Below are positions 9,897-17,011 of a DNA stretch of 64,000 nucleotides, piece after piece (within the stretch, counting starts at the first letter, position 1; each line of letters opens with the position of its first letter). The notes beneath the pieces are model-generated. The model had not been told where the DNA came from, made no database searches, and saw only the letters and a program-made list of their open reading frames with translations. Origin of the DNA: Pseudomonadaceae bacterium (lineage in GTDB: Bacteria; Pseudomonadota; Gammaproteobacteria; Pseudomonadales; Pseudomonadaceae); assembly GCA_900766265.1 (NCBI GenBank), contig CAAFUS010000008.1, positions 8,976-72,975 of the forward strand, in the 5' to 3' direction. The position numbers and the translations under genes are program-made.

Positions 9897-9973
9897 TGGT
9901 GGCTACGCAGGGACTTGAACCCCGGACCCCAGCATTATGAATGCTATGCTCTAACCAGCTGAGCTACGTAGCC
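9897..9973 (-). tRNA. tRNA-Met (CAT), elongator type
   Basis: 77 nt including an encoded CCA end. The acceptor stem GGCTACG/CGTAGCC is fully paired, the anticodon loop TTCATAA gives anticodon CAT, and the T-arm contains GGTTCAAGTCC. A first-base G:C pair excludes the initiator tRNA, and the sequence resembles elongator Met rather than the Ile2 CAT species. A strong promoter lies upstream and a terminator downstream, so it is a single-gene unit. In P. aeruginosa I recall the equivalent gene directly beside ychF; here ~17 kb separates them. Confidence 0.95.
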
Positions 9974-9984
9974 GAGTGGCGCGC

Positions 9985-10013
9985 ATTATTCTCGGCCGCG
10001 GTCGTGCTGTCAA
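9985..10013 (-). promoter_or_regulatory. promoter of tRNA-Met
   Basis: On the minus strand TTGACA (10013-10008) and AATAAT (9990-9985) are separated by exactly 17 bp. The region between the -10 and the tRNA is GCGCGCC-rich, the GC discriminator seen in stringently controlled stable-RNA promoters. It lies 11 bp from the mature tRNA 5' end. Confidence 0.9.
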
Positions 10014-10245
10014 CCCTGCTGTTGCGCTTTTTTATGTGATTTTCAAGCGGTTAGCGCGCGCGGCGGCCGTTGGGCGGATGCGATGGCCTGGCGCGGTTGC
10101 GCGCGGGCAGGCGAGCAGGTAGACAGGCGCTCTGGCGCATGTGCGCAGCGACCTGTAGGCGTATACCGATGGCTGGCTTCGACCGTTGTCCGTTAACTCT
10201 TTTTCCGCGTTGCCGAGGCGTTCTGCCTGTGGCGAGAGCTCGCTC

Positions 10246-10950
10246 ATGAGCCGCTTTTATTCCGCACTGGGGCGACTCGTTCTGTCGTGCCTGCTGGTGC
10301 TTGCCCTGTTGCTTGGCCTGCTGGTGTTCTGGCCGGCGGTGCAGTGGCTGCCTCGGGTGTTGCCTGAGGATATGCGGGTTCAGGGTGTGGAAGGCTCGCT
10401 GTATGCGGGGGCGGCCGATCGGCTGTACTGGCGCAACCAGCCGATCGGGCCTTGGTCCTGGCAGCTTCGCGCCACTGGCGTGCTCGATGTGTGGCTAGGG
10501 CGAGTCGGGGAGGGCGACTGGCAGGCGAGCCTTTCAGGATGGCCGTGGCGCTGGAGTGCGACCGTGACGGGCGGCGACCTGTTGTGGATGCAGGGCGGCG
10601 AGCTGGGGGTACTGCAGGCCCGCTTCGGCGGCGAGCTGTACCTGGAGGGCGACCTCAACGGATGCCAGGCATCCAGCGGCGCGCTGCAAACCGATGAGGC
10701 CGCGTGGGCATTTCCTCCCGTGGCGTTCGGCAGTGCCGAGTTCAGCCTCGACTGCGGCGCTACATTGCCGGTGCGCCTACGCCTGCAGCGGCCTGGACAG
10801 CATGACCTGCTGTTCGAGCTCGACCCCGACGAAGGACGGGGTCACGTTCGAGGTGGTCTGGTTCCCGGCGGCACGAGCGCGCGGCTGGCGCAGGATTTCG
10901 GCATGGTGAACCGCAATCAGCACGAGGTGGATCAGCCTCTGTCCTGGTGA
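10246..10950 (+). CDS. GspN-like type II secretion protein N domain protein, orphan
   Basis: 234 residues: one N-terminal membrane anchor (about 8-30), then a periplasmic beta-rich domain containing the VLPEDMRVQGVEGSLYAG and PIGPWSWQL stretches seen in GspN/T2SN proteins. GspN is an accessory inner-membrane subunit of some type II secretion systems. No other gsp gene is present in the window, so this copy is an orphan here. The start ATG at 10246 has a GCGAGAG purine run about 10 nt upstream; an upstream in-frame ATG would place 20 polar residues before the anchor. It lies just upstream of uvsE on the same strand, with a 103-bp gap. Confidence 0.65.
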   Translation: MSRFYSALGRLVLSCLLVLALLLGLLVFWPAVQWLPRVLPEDMRVQGVEGSLYAGAADRLYWRNQPIGPWSWQLRATGVLDVWLGRVGEGDWQASLSGWPWRWSATVTGGDLLWMQGGELGVLQARFGGELYLEGDLNGCQASSGALQTDEAAWAFPPVAFGSAEFSLDCGATLPVRLRLQRPGQHDLLFELDPDEGRGHVRGGLVPGGTSARLAQDFGMVNRNQHEVDQPLSW

Positions 10951-11053
10951 CCGCGAGACGCTTCGTCGGGTCGGCGGCACGCTGGCGGCGGTACGCGCAC
11001 TAACGACCAGAGCGCTGCGCAGATGGCCTGCGCGGCAGCGAGTGGAGCGTTGT

Positions 11054-12088
11054 ATGCCCAAAATCGGTTTCGCCTGCATGTACCGTCACCCTGGCCATAG
11101 CGAGTCGCTCAAGGAGCTGGAGGCGATCGAGCGCGCCTTCAACCCGCGCTCGACCACCTTGCGCTGGCTCAGCAGCGTGTCACCGGAACAGGCGCAGGAA
11201 AAACTTCACGGCATCATCGAGCACAATCTGAATGCACAGATCCGGCTGCTTGATTATGTCGCCACGCTGCCTGCCGCGTTGCGGATGCTGCGTCTGAGCA
11301 GTGACCTGCTGCCGCTCTACAGCCATGCCGAGGTCAGCGGGTTCTATCGGCGCGCCGAGGTCAGGGCGCTGCTGGAAAAGCGCTTCGCCTGCATCGGCGA
11401 GCGCGCTCGCGCATATGACATCCGGTTGTCGATGCATCCGGGGCAGTACTGCGTGCTCGGATCGGACAAGCCGCAGGTGGTGGAGAACAGCTTGGCGGAG
11501 TTCGAATATCACGCCGACATGATCCGCATGATGGGCTACGGCCGGCAGTTCCAGGACTTCAAGTGCAACGTGCACATCGCCGGGAGGCTGGGCGGGGAGG
11601 GCATCCGCGCGCTGTGGCCGCGGCTGTCCCAGGAGGCGCGTCATTGCATCACCTTCGAGAACGAAGAGAAAACCTACGGGGTGGACGATTGCCTGGCGCT
11701 GGCTGATCTCGCGCCGGTGGTGTTGGATATCCATCACTGCTGGATCAATGAGGAGCGCTACATCGACCCGAACGATGCGCGTGTCGACCGGATCATCGAA
11801 AGCTGGCGCGGCGTGCGGCCGACCATGCACTACTCGCAACCGCCGGAAAGCTTGATGGCGCTCGGCTTCGGCCCCGAGGAGAAGCTGGAAATGCCGAGGT
11901 TGCTAGAGCAGGTCAGCAAGCGCGACCTCTACAGCCACAGCAAGCGCATGTGGAACCACTGGACTAACCGCTACGCATGCGCGTTTCTTGACCGCTTCGA
12001 CATCATGTTCGAGGCCAAGGACAAGAATCTTGCGACTCTGGACTTCTATCGGGATTACCTAGGTCAAGGGCCGCAACCGGACACATGA
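11054..12088 (+). CDS. uvsE: UV damage endonuclease UvsE/UvdE
   Basis: 344-residue member of the UVDE family: metal-dependent TIM-barrel nucleases that nick DNA 5' of cyclobutane dimers and 6-4 photoproducts, a light-independent alternative to photolyase. Recognisable stretches are GFACMYRHPG at the start, RLSMHPGQYCVLGS, the FENEEKTYGVDDCL metal-site region, LDIHHCWIN and the C-terminal MFEAKDKNLA, holding the conserved His/Glu/Asp ligands. The ATG at 11054 follows GTGGAG by 6 nt; a GTG four codons upstream overlaps that site. UVDE genes are patchily distributed in pseudomonads, and this copy lies in the accessory block. Confidence 0.9.
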   Translation: MPKIGFACMYRHPGHSESLKELEAIERAFNPRSTTLRWLSSVSPEQAQEKLHGIIEHNLNAQIRLLDYVATLPAALRMLRLSSDLLPLYSHAEVSGFYRRAEVRALLEKRFACIGERARAYDIRLSMHPGQYCVLGSDKPQVVENSLAEFEYHADMIRMMGYGRQFQDFKCNVHIAGRLGGEGIRALWPRLSQEARHCITFENEEKTYGVDDCLALADLAPVVLDIHHCWINEERYIDPNDARVDRIIESWRGVRPTMHYSQPPESLMALGFGPEEKLEMPRLLEQVSKRDLYSHSKRMWNHWTNRYACAFLDRFDIMFEAKDKNLATLDFYRDYLGQGPQPDT

Positions 12089-12106
12089 CACCCAGAGAGC
12101 GAGCGG

Positions 12107-13075
12107 TTAGCTGGTTAGCCTCGCGTTGTCACTAGCAGGGGCTTTCGCTATAGCGAGGAGCATACCCGCAGAAAGCGTGACTGCCCCCGCGATGAGATTG
12201 GCACTCAAGGTCTCACCGAGCCAGAACACCGAACTCATCAAGCCCACCAGGGGTACGCCCAGCATGGCCAGCGACATGCTGGTCGCAGGCAACCACATGC
12301 TTGCAGCGTTCACGGCGCAGAAGCAGAAGGCAGTAGCCAGCGGGCCGACGAACAGGATGATCTGCCAGAACGCCACCGAGCCATCACCTGTGAACGGGCC
12401 TTCGACGATTCGCGCGAGTGCCAGCAAAGGAACCGTAGCGACGAGCATCTGCCAGGGAGCGAGCTGGTAGGCCGTGGCGCGAACCTTGGCGTAGCGCAGG
12501 TGCAGGATGCACAGCGCCCAGCAGGCCGAGGCGATGAGCAACATCAGGTTGGCGCGCACCAGGTTCGCATTGTCCCAGTCAAGCGCCAGCGGATTGAACA
12601 AGACGGCTACGCCGAACATGCCGAGGGCGGCGCCGAGGAGCTGACGAGGGGCCAGCCGCTCACGAAAGACGAGCACTGCCAGTGGCGTCACCCACAGCGG
12701 GGTGGTGTAGGCGAGTACGGCCGAGCGGCCCGCCGGGATATCGGTCATGGCCAGCGCGCCGAGCAGTGTGAAGGCGAGCATCTGCAGGAGTCCGACGCTA
12801 AGCAGGAGCGGCACGTCGCGCCGACTGGGTCGATAGAGGGTGCCGGTCAGCAGCTGCAGGAGGAACAGGCACAAGCCGCCCAGCGCGAAGCGGCTGGCGG
12901 AGAACCAAACGGGTGTGACGTGACCAAGTCCTGCCTTCATCACCGGCCAGTTAGCGCCCCACACCAGAATCGCCATGAGCAACAGCACCATGCCCTTGAG
13001 TCGAGGCGTCAATAAGGTACGGCTGGGTACCGGAGTGTTTCGTGCTTCGGTAGTCAGGCTGTGCGGGCAGGTCAT
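12107..13075 (-). CDS. EamA/DMT-family transporter beside an Lrp regulator
   Basis: 322 residues with ten predicted membrane segments after a ~30-residue cytoplasmic N-terminus; VWGANWPVMKAGL is the typical start of EamA repeat one. The start at 13075 is chosen because GGAG lies about 9 nt upstream; the TTG at 13090 would swallow that site. It is divergent from an Lrp/AsnC regulator, 138 bp apart. That arrangement is common for amino-acid exporters controlled by the neighbouring regulator. Likely role: efflux of an amino acid or related metabolite, by inference. It shares family but not neighbourhood with the DMT gene at 7178. Confidence 0.88.
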   Translation of the reverse strand: MTCPHSLTTEARNTPVPSRTLLTPRLKGMVLLLMAILVWGANWPVMKAGLGHVTPVWFSASRFALGGLCLFLLQLLTGTLYRPSRRDVPLLLSVGLLQMLAFTLLGALAMTDIPAGRSAVLAYTTPLWVTPLAVLVFRERLAPRQLLGAALGMFGVAVLFNPLALDWDNANLVRANLMLLIASACWALCILHLRYAKVRATAYQLAPWQMLVATVPLLALARIVEGPFTGDGSVAFWQIILFVGPLATAFCFCAVNAASMWLPATSMSLAMLGVPLVGLMSSVFWLGETLSANLIAGAVTLSAGMLLAIAKAPASDNARLTS

Positions 13076-13213
13076 CACCGTGGCCTCCAATAGCTATTCG
13101 TGTTGAGAACAGCCTAAGGGGACCGAAGCGGAGAAGCTTTCCTAAATGGCCTGGATGATTTCTAATTTGCAGGAAAATATTCTGTTATATGGAATTTAGG
13201 AGGAATATTTGCA

Positions 13214-13699
13214 ATGCGTAAATTGGATCGGACCGACATTGGCATTCTCAACCGACTGCAAGAGGATGCCCGAGTCACGAATGCTGAGCTGGCACGCGCA
13301 GTCAATCTTTCATCAACGCCATGCTTCAACCGGGTCAAGGCCATGGAGGAGCTGGGGCTGATTCGGCAGCAGGTCACGCTGCTGGCTCCAGAGCTGCTGG
13401 GGCTTAACGTCAACGTATTCATTCACGTCAGCCTGGAGAAGCAGGTGGTCGATGCACTGGCGCGTTTCGAGAGTGCCATCGCCGAACGCCCGGAGGTGAT
13501 GGAATGCTATTTGATGACAGGGGACGCCGATTACCTGCTCCGCGTGCTGGTGCCTGACATCCAGGCGCTGGAGCGCTTCATCCTCGATCACCTGACCAAA
13601 ATTCCCGGCGTCGCGAACATTCGCTCCAGCTTCGCGCTGAAGCAGGTGCGCTACAAGACGGCGCTGCCGTTGCCACCCAACGGGTTGGTTGTTGGATGA
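13214..13699 (+). CDS. Lrp/AsnC family transcriptional regulator
   Basis: 161 residues. The N-terminal helix-turn-helix (about 4-63) starts with the canonical LDRTDIGILNRLQEDARVTNAELA. The C-terminal RAM ligand-binding domain includes VMECYLMTGDADYLLRV. The start is certain: TAGGAGGA lies 9-10 nt upstream. Regulators of this type bind amino acids and control neighbouring transport genes; the divergent DMT exporter is the obvious target. The AT-rich 138-bp region between them contains TTCTAATTTGCAGG-like stretches that may be operators, but no clean dyad was found. Confidence 0.93.
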   Translation: MRKLDRTDIGILNRLQEDARVTNAELARAVNLSSTPCFNRVKAMEELGLIRQQVTLLAPELLGLNVNVFIHVSLEKQVVDALARFESAIAERPEVMECYLMTGDADYLLRVLVPDIQALERFILDHLTKIPGVANIRSSFALKQVRYKTALPLPPNGLVVG

Positions 13700-13773
13700 G
13701 GCGGGTTCGGTGGGTGGGATCGCTCATTTGACAGATGGGGTGGATCCTGCCGCTGCGAGTACGCGCTCGCTCG

Positions 13774-14601
13774 TTAACTTGCCTGTGCCGCGCTGAGCCA
13801 CTCGCGTGGGCTTTTACCAGTCTTGCGGCGAAAGGCACGCGACAGAGCCGAGGGGCTTTCGTAGCCGACTTCATCGGCGATGAGTGCAATCGGCCGACCC
13901 TCGCGCAGACGCTTTTGAACCAGGCTCACCCGCCAGCCAAGCAGGTAGTCAGCCGGTGTGCTGCCTACGATTTCATGGAACCGCGCAGCGAAACCGGCCC
14001 GGGACATGTTGCAAGCCTGCGCAAGGGTTTCCACCGACCAGGCCTGGTGCGGTGCGTCGTGCATCAGGGTGAGGGCGCGGGCCAGCCGCGGATCGGCAAG
14101 GCCGGCCATAAGGCCGGTGGACAGGCTGCGTGTCGCCAGCAGATGACGAAGCAGCTGAATGAGCATCAGCTCAAACAGCCGGTTCAGCACGGCGAATCGC
14201 CCGCACTCCTCATTGAAAGCTTCCTGAAACAGCCACTCAAGATTGCCGGCAAGGTTCGGTAGCTGCGACAGCGGCAGCAGCAAGTGGGCCGGCAAGGCGA
14301 GGGTCAGCGGGTTGTCGATACCACCGTCGAACGTCAACGAGGCGCAGACCAGTTCCGCGTGATCGGCAGTGTCGGCGATCAGAGCGTGCGGTGCCGGGCG
14401 TGGAAACAGGATCAGCGTAGGCTCTTCGATTTCGTAGATCTGTAACCGCTCGGCCTGGATACGCACCCGTCCGGCGCGCAGCAGGTGCAGGTGGCCCTGG
14501 TGATCCTGCCCATCATATTCGGCAGTGCCACACAGACCGCCGCTGTAATAGGTAGTGGCGTGCAGGCGGAAATGGGTGAGCAGAGCGGACAAGCGGTCCA
14601 T
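13774..14601 (-). CDS. AraC-family transcriptional regulator with cupin-type sensor
   Basis: 275 residues. The N-terminal half (about 10-170) matches the AraC cupin_6-type sensor (GLCGTAEYDGQDHQGHLHLLRAG then LILFPRPAPHAL). The C-terminal half carries two helix-turn-helix motifs ending in DEVGYESPSALSRAFRRKTGKSPREW. It is divergent from the AhpD-like/glutaredoxin pair with a 130-bp gap, so it probably controls them. Similar regulators commonly flank redox-enzyme genes in proteobacteria and respond to small electrophiles, but the ligand here is unknown. It is convergent with the Lrp gene. Confidence 0.9.
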   Translation of the reverse strand: MDRLSALLTHFRLHATTYYSGGLCGTAEYDGQDHQGHLHLLRAGRVRIQAERLQIYEIEEPTLILFPRPAPHALIADTADHAELVCASLTFDGGIDNPLTLALPAHLLLPLSQLPNLAGNLEWLFQEAFNEECGRFAVLNRLFELMLIQLLRHLLATRSLSTGLMAGLADPRLARALTLMHDAPHQAWSVETLAQACNMSRAGFAARFHEIVGSTPADYLLGWRVSLVQKRLREGRPIALIADEVGYESPSALSRAFRRKTGKSPREWLSAAQAS

Positions 14602-14731
14602 GTGACCTCACAGGTTTGGACGATCTGCAGCATAAGTTCGACGATCAGCCGCCATTTGAAAAGGTCTTTTGCTGATCATGTGCTCGAGGCTGACGCATAA
14701 GCCCAGCCACCCCGAACTTAGGAGAACCACC

Positions 14732-15262
14732 ATGAGCCGCATTACCCCTGTATCGATCGAACACGCCCCTGATGCCGCGCGCCCGTTGCTGTCTGGCATT
14801 CAGAAAAGCCTTGGCAGCGTGCCTAACGCCTTTCGTACCTTGGCTCACGCGCCGGCTGCGCTGGGCGGCTACCTTGCGCTCTCTCAAGCGCTTGGCAAAA
14901 ACTCTCTCAGCGCACGCCAACGCGAGACCGTTGCGCTGGCGACTTCGGAGGTGAACGGTTGCGACTACTGCCTCGCCGCGCACTCCCTGTTTGGCCGCAA
15001 GGCGGGCCTTGACGATTCCGCCATCGAGCTTGCGCGGCGCGGCAGTCTGGACGCGGTTGCGACATTCGCCCGGCAGGTGACTGAAAGCCGCGGGCAGGTT
15101 AGCGACGAACAATTAGCCGAGGCGCGGGCGGCGGGGCTGAGCGATGCTCAAATAGTCGACATCGTGGCGCAGGTTGCCCTGATGACACTGACCAACTACC
15201 TCAACAATGTTGCCCAGACAGACGTCGACTTTCCGGCAGTTCAGCCGCTTACCGAGGAGTGA
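14732..15262 (+). CDS. carboxymuconolactone decarboxylase/AhpD-family protein
   Basis: 176 residues of the CMD/AhpD fold. The core motif EVNGCDYCLAAHS places a redox-active C77-x2-C80 pair and His84, the residues AhpD-type enzymes use for thiol-dependent peroxide reduction. N-terminal sequence and length match the peroxidase-related group of the family rather than true carboxymuconolactone decarboxylases. The start has AGGAGA 7 nt upstream. The stop is 4 bases before a glutaredoxin gene, so the pair is co-translated, and the AraC regulator is divergent. Likely role: reduction of peroxides or electrophiles, with electrons from the glutaredoxin partner (inference). Confidence 0.88.
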   Translation: MSRITPVSIEHAPDAARPLLSGIQKSLGSVPNAFRTLAHAPAALGGYLALSQALGKNSLSARQRETVALATSEVNGCDYCLAAHSLFGRKAGLDDSAIELARRGSLDAVATFARQVTESRGQVSDEQLAEARAAGLSDAQIVDIVAQVALMTLTNYLNNVAQTDVDFPAVQPLTEE

Positions 15263-15266
15263 AAGC

Positions 15267-15539
15267 ATGAACGCTACGCTTTATACCACTAGCGGCTGCC
15301 CCTACTGCATCCAGGCCAAAGCGCTGCTATCCCGCCGAGGGGTTAACGTCACCGAGATCGATGTCGGAGCCAGCCCCGAGCAGCGCGCCGCGCTGATCGC
15401 CCGGACCGGCCGGCGTACGGTGCCGCAGATCTATATCGAGGGTAACCATGTCGGGGGCTTTGATGACTTGGTGGCCTTCGACAGGATTGGCGGCCTTAGA
15501 ACGGCGGATACCCGATCCGATAGCGTATCGGGTGTATGA
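15267..15539 (+). CDS. glutaredoxin (GrxC type)
   Basis: 90-residue dithiol glutaredoxin with the active site C11-P-Y-C14, the TVPQIYIEG cis-proline loop and the GGFDDL glutathione-binding segment. These enzymes reduce disulfides and glutathione mixed disulfides in the cytoplasm. The last ten residues (after RTADT) are not part of the usual fold. The start lies 4 nt after the stop of the AhpD-like gene, with GAGGAG overlapping that stop. This is probably an accessory copy dedicated to its partner rather than the housekeeping grxC. Confidence 0.92.
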   Translation: MNATLYTTSGCPYCIQAKALLSRRGVNVTEIDVGASPEQRAALIARTGRRTVPQIYIEGNHVGGFDDLVAFDRIGGLRTADTRSDSVSGV

Positions 15540-15586
15540 GGCTGGTGGGCGGCTGTCGCCGGGTCGGCGCGCCGCTTCGAAACCTC

Positions 15587-15643
15587 GTTCAGGCAGGTTC
15601 AGATCGGCCTGATGTATTCGTCTCGATTTGAACCTGGCTGAAC
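15587..15643. promoter_or_regulatory. inverted pair of GTTCA direct repeats (four half-sites)
   Basis: The left arm (15587-15601) is GTTCA-N5-GTTCA and the right arm (15629-15643) is TGAAC-N5-TGAAC; the arms are complementary at 14 of 15 positions. Half-sites within an arm are 10 bp apart and the arm centres 42 bp apart, close to whole helical turns. That geometry suits a protein complex bound to DNA, though a stem-loop in RNA is also possible. It lies between the glutaredoxin and nitroreductase genes. Confidence 0.5.
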
Positions 15644-15678
15644 TATTCCTTCGTCATGTGCTGCTGGCAGGTCACGAT

Positions 15679-15697
15679 TTTCACAATATTGGTGAAA
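15679..15697. promoter_or_regulatory. dyad TTTCAC-N7-GTGAAA upstream of nitroreductase
   Basis: A 6-bp inverted repeat with a 7-bp centre, about 108 bp upstream of the nitroreductase ATG. A very similar sequence (ATTTTCACA-N5-G-R-TGAAAGT in common) lies 103 bp upstream of the MDR oxidoreductase gene at 23437, beside the LysR gene. Probable shared operator. Confidence 0.5.
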
Positions 15698-15795
15698 GTC
15701 ATTATTCAGCGATGCGCTTTATCCCTATCTGTCCTCGCCGGGATCATAGCGGTGCTTCTCAGACCCACTCTAACTAGCACCTCAGAGGTCCCGTC

Positions 15796-16446
15796 ATGAC
15801 TTCACTGGCAATAGCTCGACCGCACTATTCGATACGGAAATTTGATCCAAATAGAACAATCGAGCGGCCAGTTCTCAATGAACTACTCGATGCGCTTCGC
15901 TATTGTCCATCTCCAACCAATCTCCAACCTTGGCGTTTCTTGATTGCCGAAAGCGCGGTGACCAAAGCGCAGCTTGCAGATGCAGCCAAACAGGTCGACG
16001 ACAATAAGGGTTTCGAGCTGCTCGATGCCTCTCACTTCATATTGCTCTGCAGACTTTCCGACATGAGTGACGAGCACCTCCAGGCTTTACTGGCGCAGGA
16101 GGCTGCGGAGGGGCGCTTTTCAGACGGCAGCGCTCACATCGCTCAGCATCACGCCCGTGCACGTCGAATCAACCTGCACCGTTATGAGCGCAAGGATCTG
16201 GCTCATTGGATGGAGAAGCACGTCTATCTCGCCCTTGGCTCTCTGATCTCCCGCGCGGCGGCGCTGGGCATTGACGCCGTACCCATGGAGCATTTCGATC
16301 AGGCCTCGGTCGATGCAGCCTTCCAATTGCCACAACAAGGGCTGACCGGCGTGCTCTTGGTCGCGTTGGGCTATCGCACTCGTGACAACGGAGACGGTCC
16401 TGGAAAGTCGCGCTTGCCCGCTGAGCGAATATTCATGTTTCGCTGA
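15796..16446 (+). CDS. NfsB-like nitroreductase family protein
   Basis: 216-residue FMN-dependent nitroreductase fold. Family stretches are HYSIRKFDP (FMN phosphate contact), CPSPTNLQPWRFLIAES, the HWMEKHVYLALGS helix and the C-terminal LVALGYRT...KSRLP. It resembles the nitroreductase at 26567 along its whole length (roughly 45% by eye), so the two are paralogues or separately acquired relatives. Such enzymes reduce nitro compounds and quinones with NAD(P)H. Base composition is less GC-rich than its neighbours. Two candidate operators lie upstream. No strong Shine-Dalgarno is visible beyond AGAGG, 9 nt upstream. Confidence 0.88.
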   Translation: MTSLAIARPHYSIRKFDPNRTIERPVLNELLDALRYCPSPTNLQPWRFLIAESAVTKAQLADAAKQVDDNKGFELLDASHFILLCRLSDMSDEHLQALLAQEAAEGRFSDGSAHIAQHHARARRINLHRYERKDLAHWMEKHVYLALGSLISRAAALGIDAVPMEHFDQASVDAAFQLPQQGLTGVLLVALGYRTRDNGDGPGKSRLPAERIFMFR

Positions 16447-17011
16447 CTGCGGGGGCATATGACTGGCAGATGGGCGTGCATCACTGATATCGCGGCGAAG
16501 TTGCTTTACCAAATAGGGTGCAAACGCAGCAAGCCCAGGCCGTATTTCGCCGACAGGCTTCAGCAACAGCGTTATTTGCGGTCGCGTAGGACACCCGTCC
16601 GGGCGCACATGCCTTTCGATAGCGGGGCGGCCACTCGCTTGGCAACTTGAGGCGAAGCGGCCCGACCCTATCCGCTTCTCAACGATCAGTTTGCCAGGCC
16701 CAAGCGATCGGCATGCACCTGGGTTTCCAGTAACCGTTGAAGCTGTGGCCCATCGGACTGGATAAGCTTTCGATCTCATCCTTTTCGCGCAGCTAGCGGT
16801 TTTCATCCCCTGCGCTCGACGGGGTATGGCCGACCAGCATTTCTATCCTCTGTATGACGCTTGGCAGCTCGTGAAATTGCTGGGCCGCATGTCAGCAGCG
16901 TTTGATTGACTCGGAACTGAGTTGACGTTTCGCTGAGTGGCCTGGTTCATCGTATTGGGCAATGCCTGCTTGTGCTCGCCTTAAAAACGATTTCCCGCGG
17001 ACCTAGCGGTA
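16447..17011 (-). pseudogene. decayed sequence, possible ISKra4-like transposase N-terminal remnant
   Basis: No intact gene is seen in these 565 bases. On the minus strand, about 16905 to 16460, one frame reads protein-like but is broken by at least five stops, with a frame change near 16770. Fragments include QQFHELPSVIQRIEMLVG, DGPQLQRLLETQVHADRLG, MCARTGVLRDRK and KYGLGLLRLHPIW. The order and spacing resemble what I remember of the N-terminal region of ISKra4-family transposases (helical G-x-L-R-x-L-L segment, R-T...D-R-K, then GY...G...L-x-P-L). No terminal repeats were found. The family call is tentative. Confidence 0.35.

Noticed and set aside
9897..9973. tRNA-Met as a site-specific integration point for the accessory block
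   Set aside because: The block lies on the 5' side of the tRNA, no integrase gene is present, and no copy of the tRNA 3' end was found near 27.2-27.5 kb.
16459..16650. 63-codon plus-strand open frame after the nitroreductase
   Set aside because: No ribosome binding site or family resemblance, and it runs antisense to the decayed transposase-like stretch.
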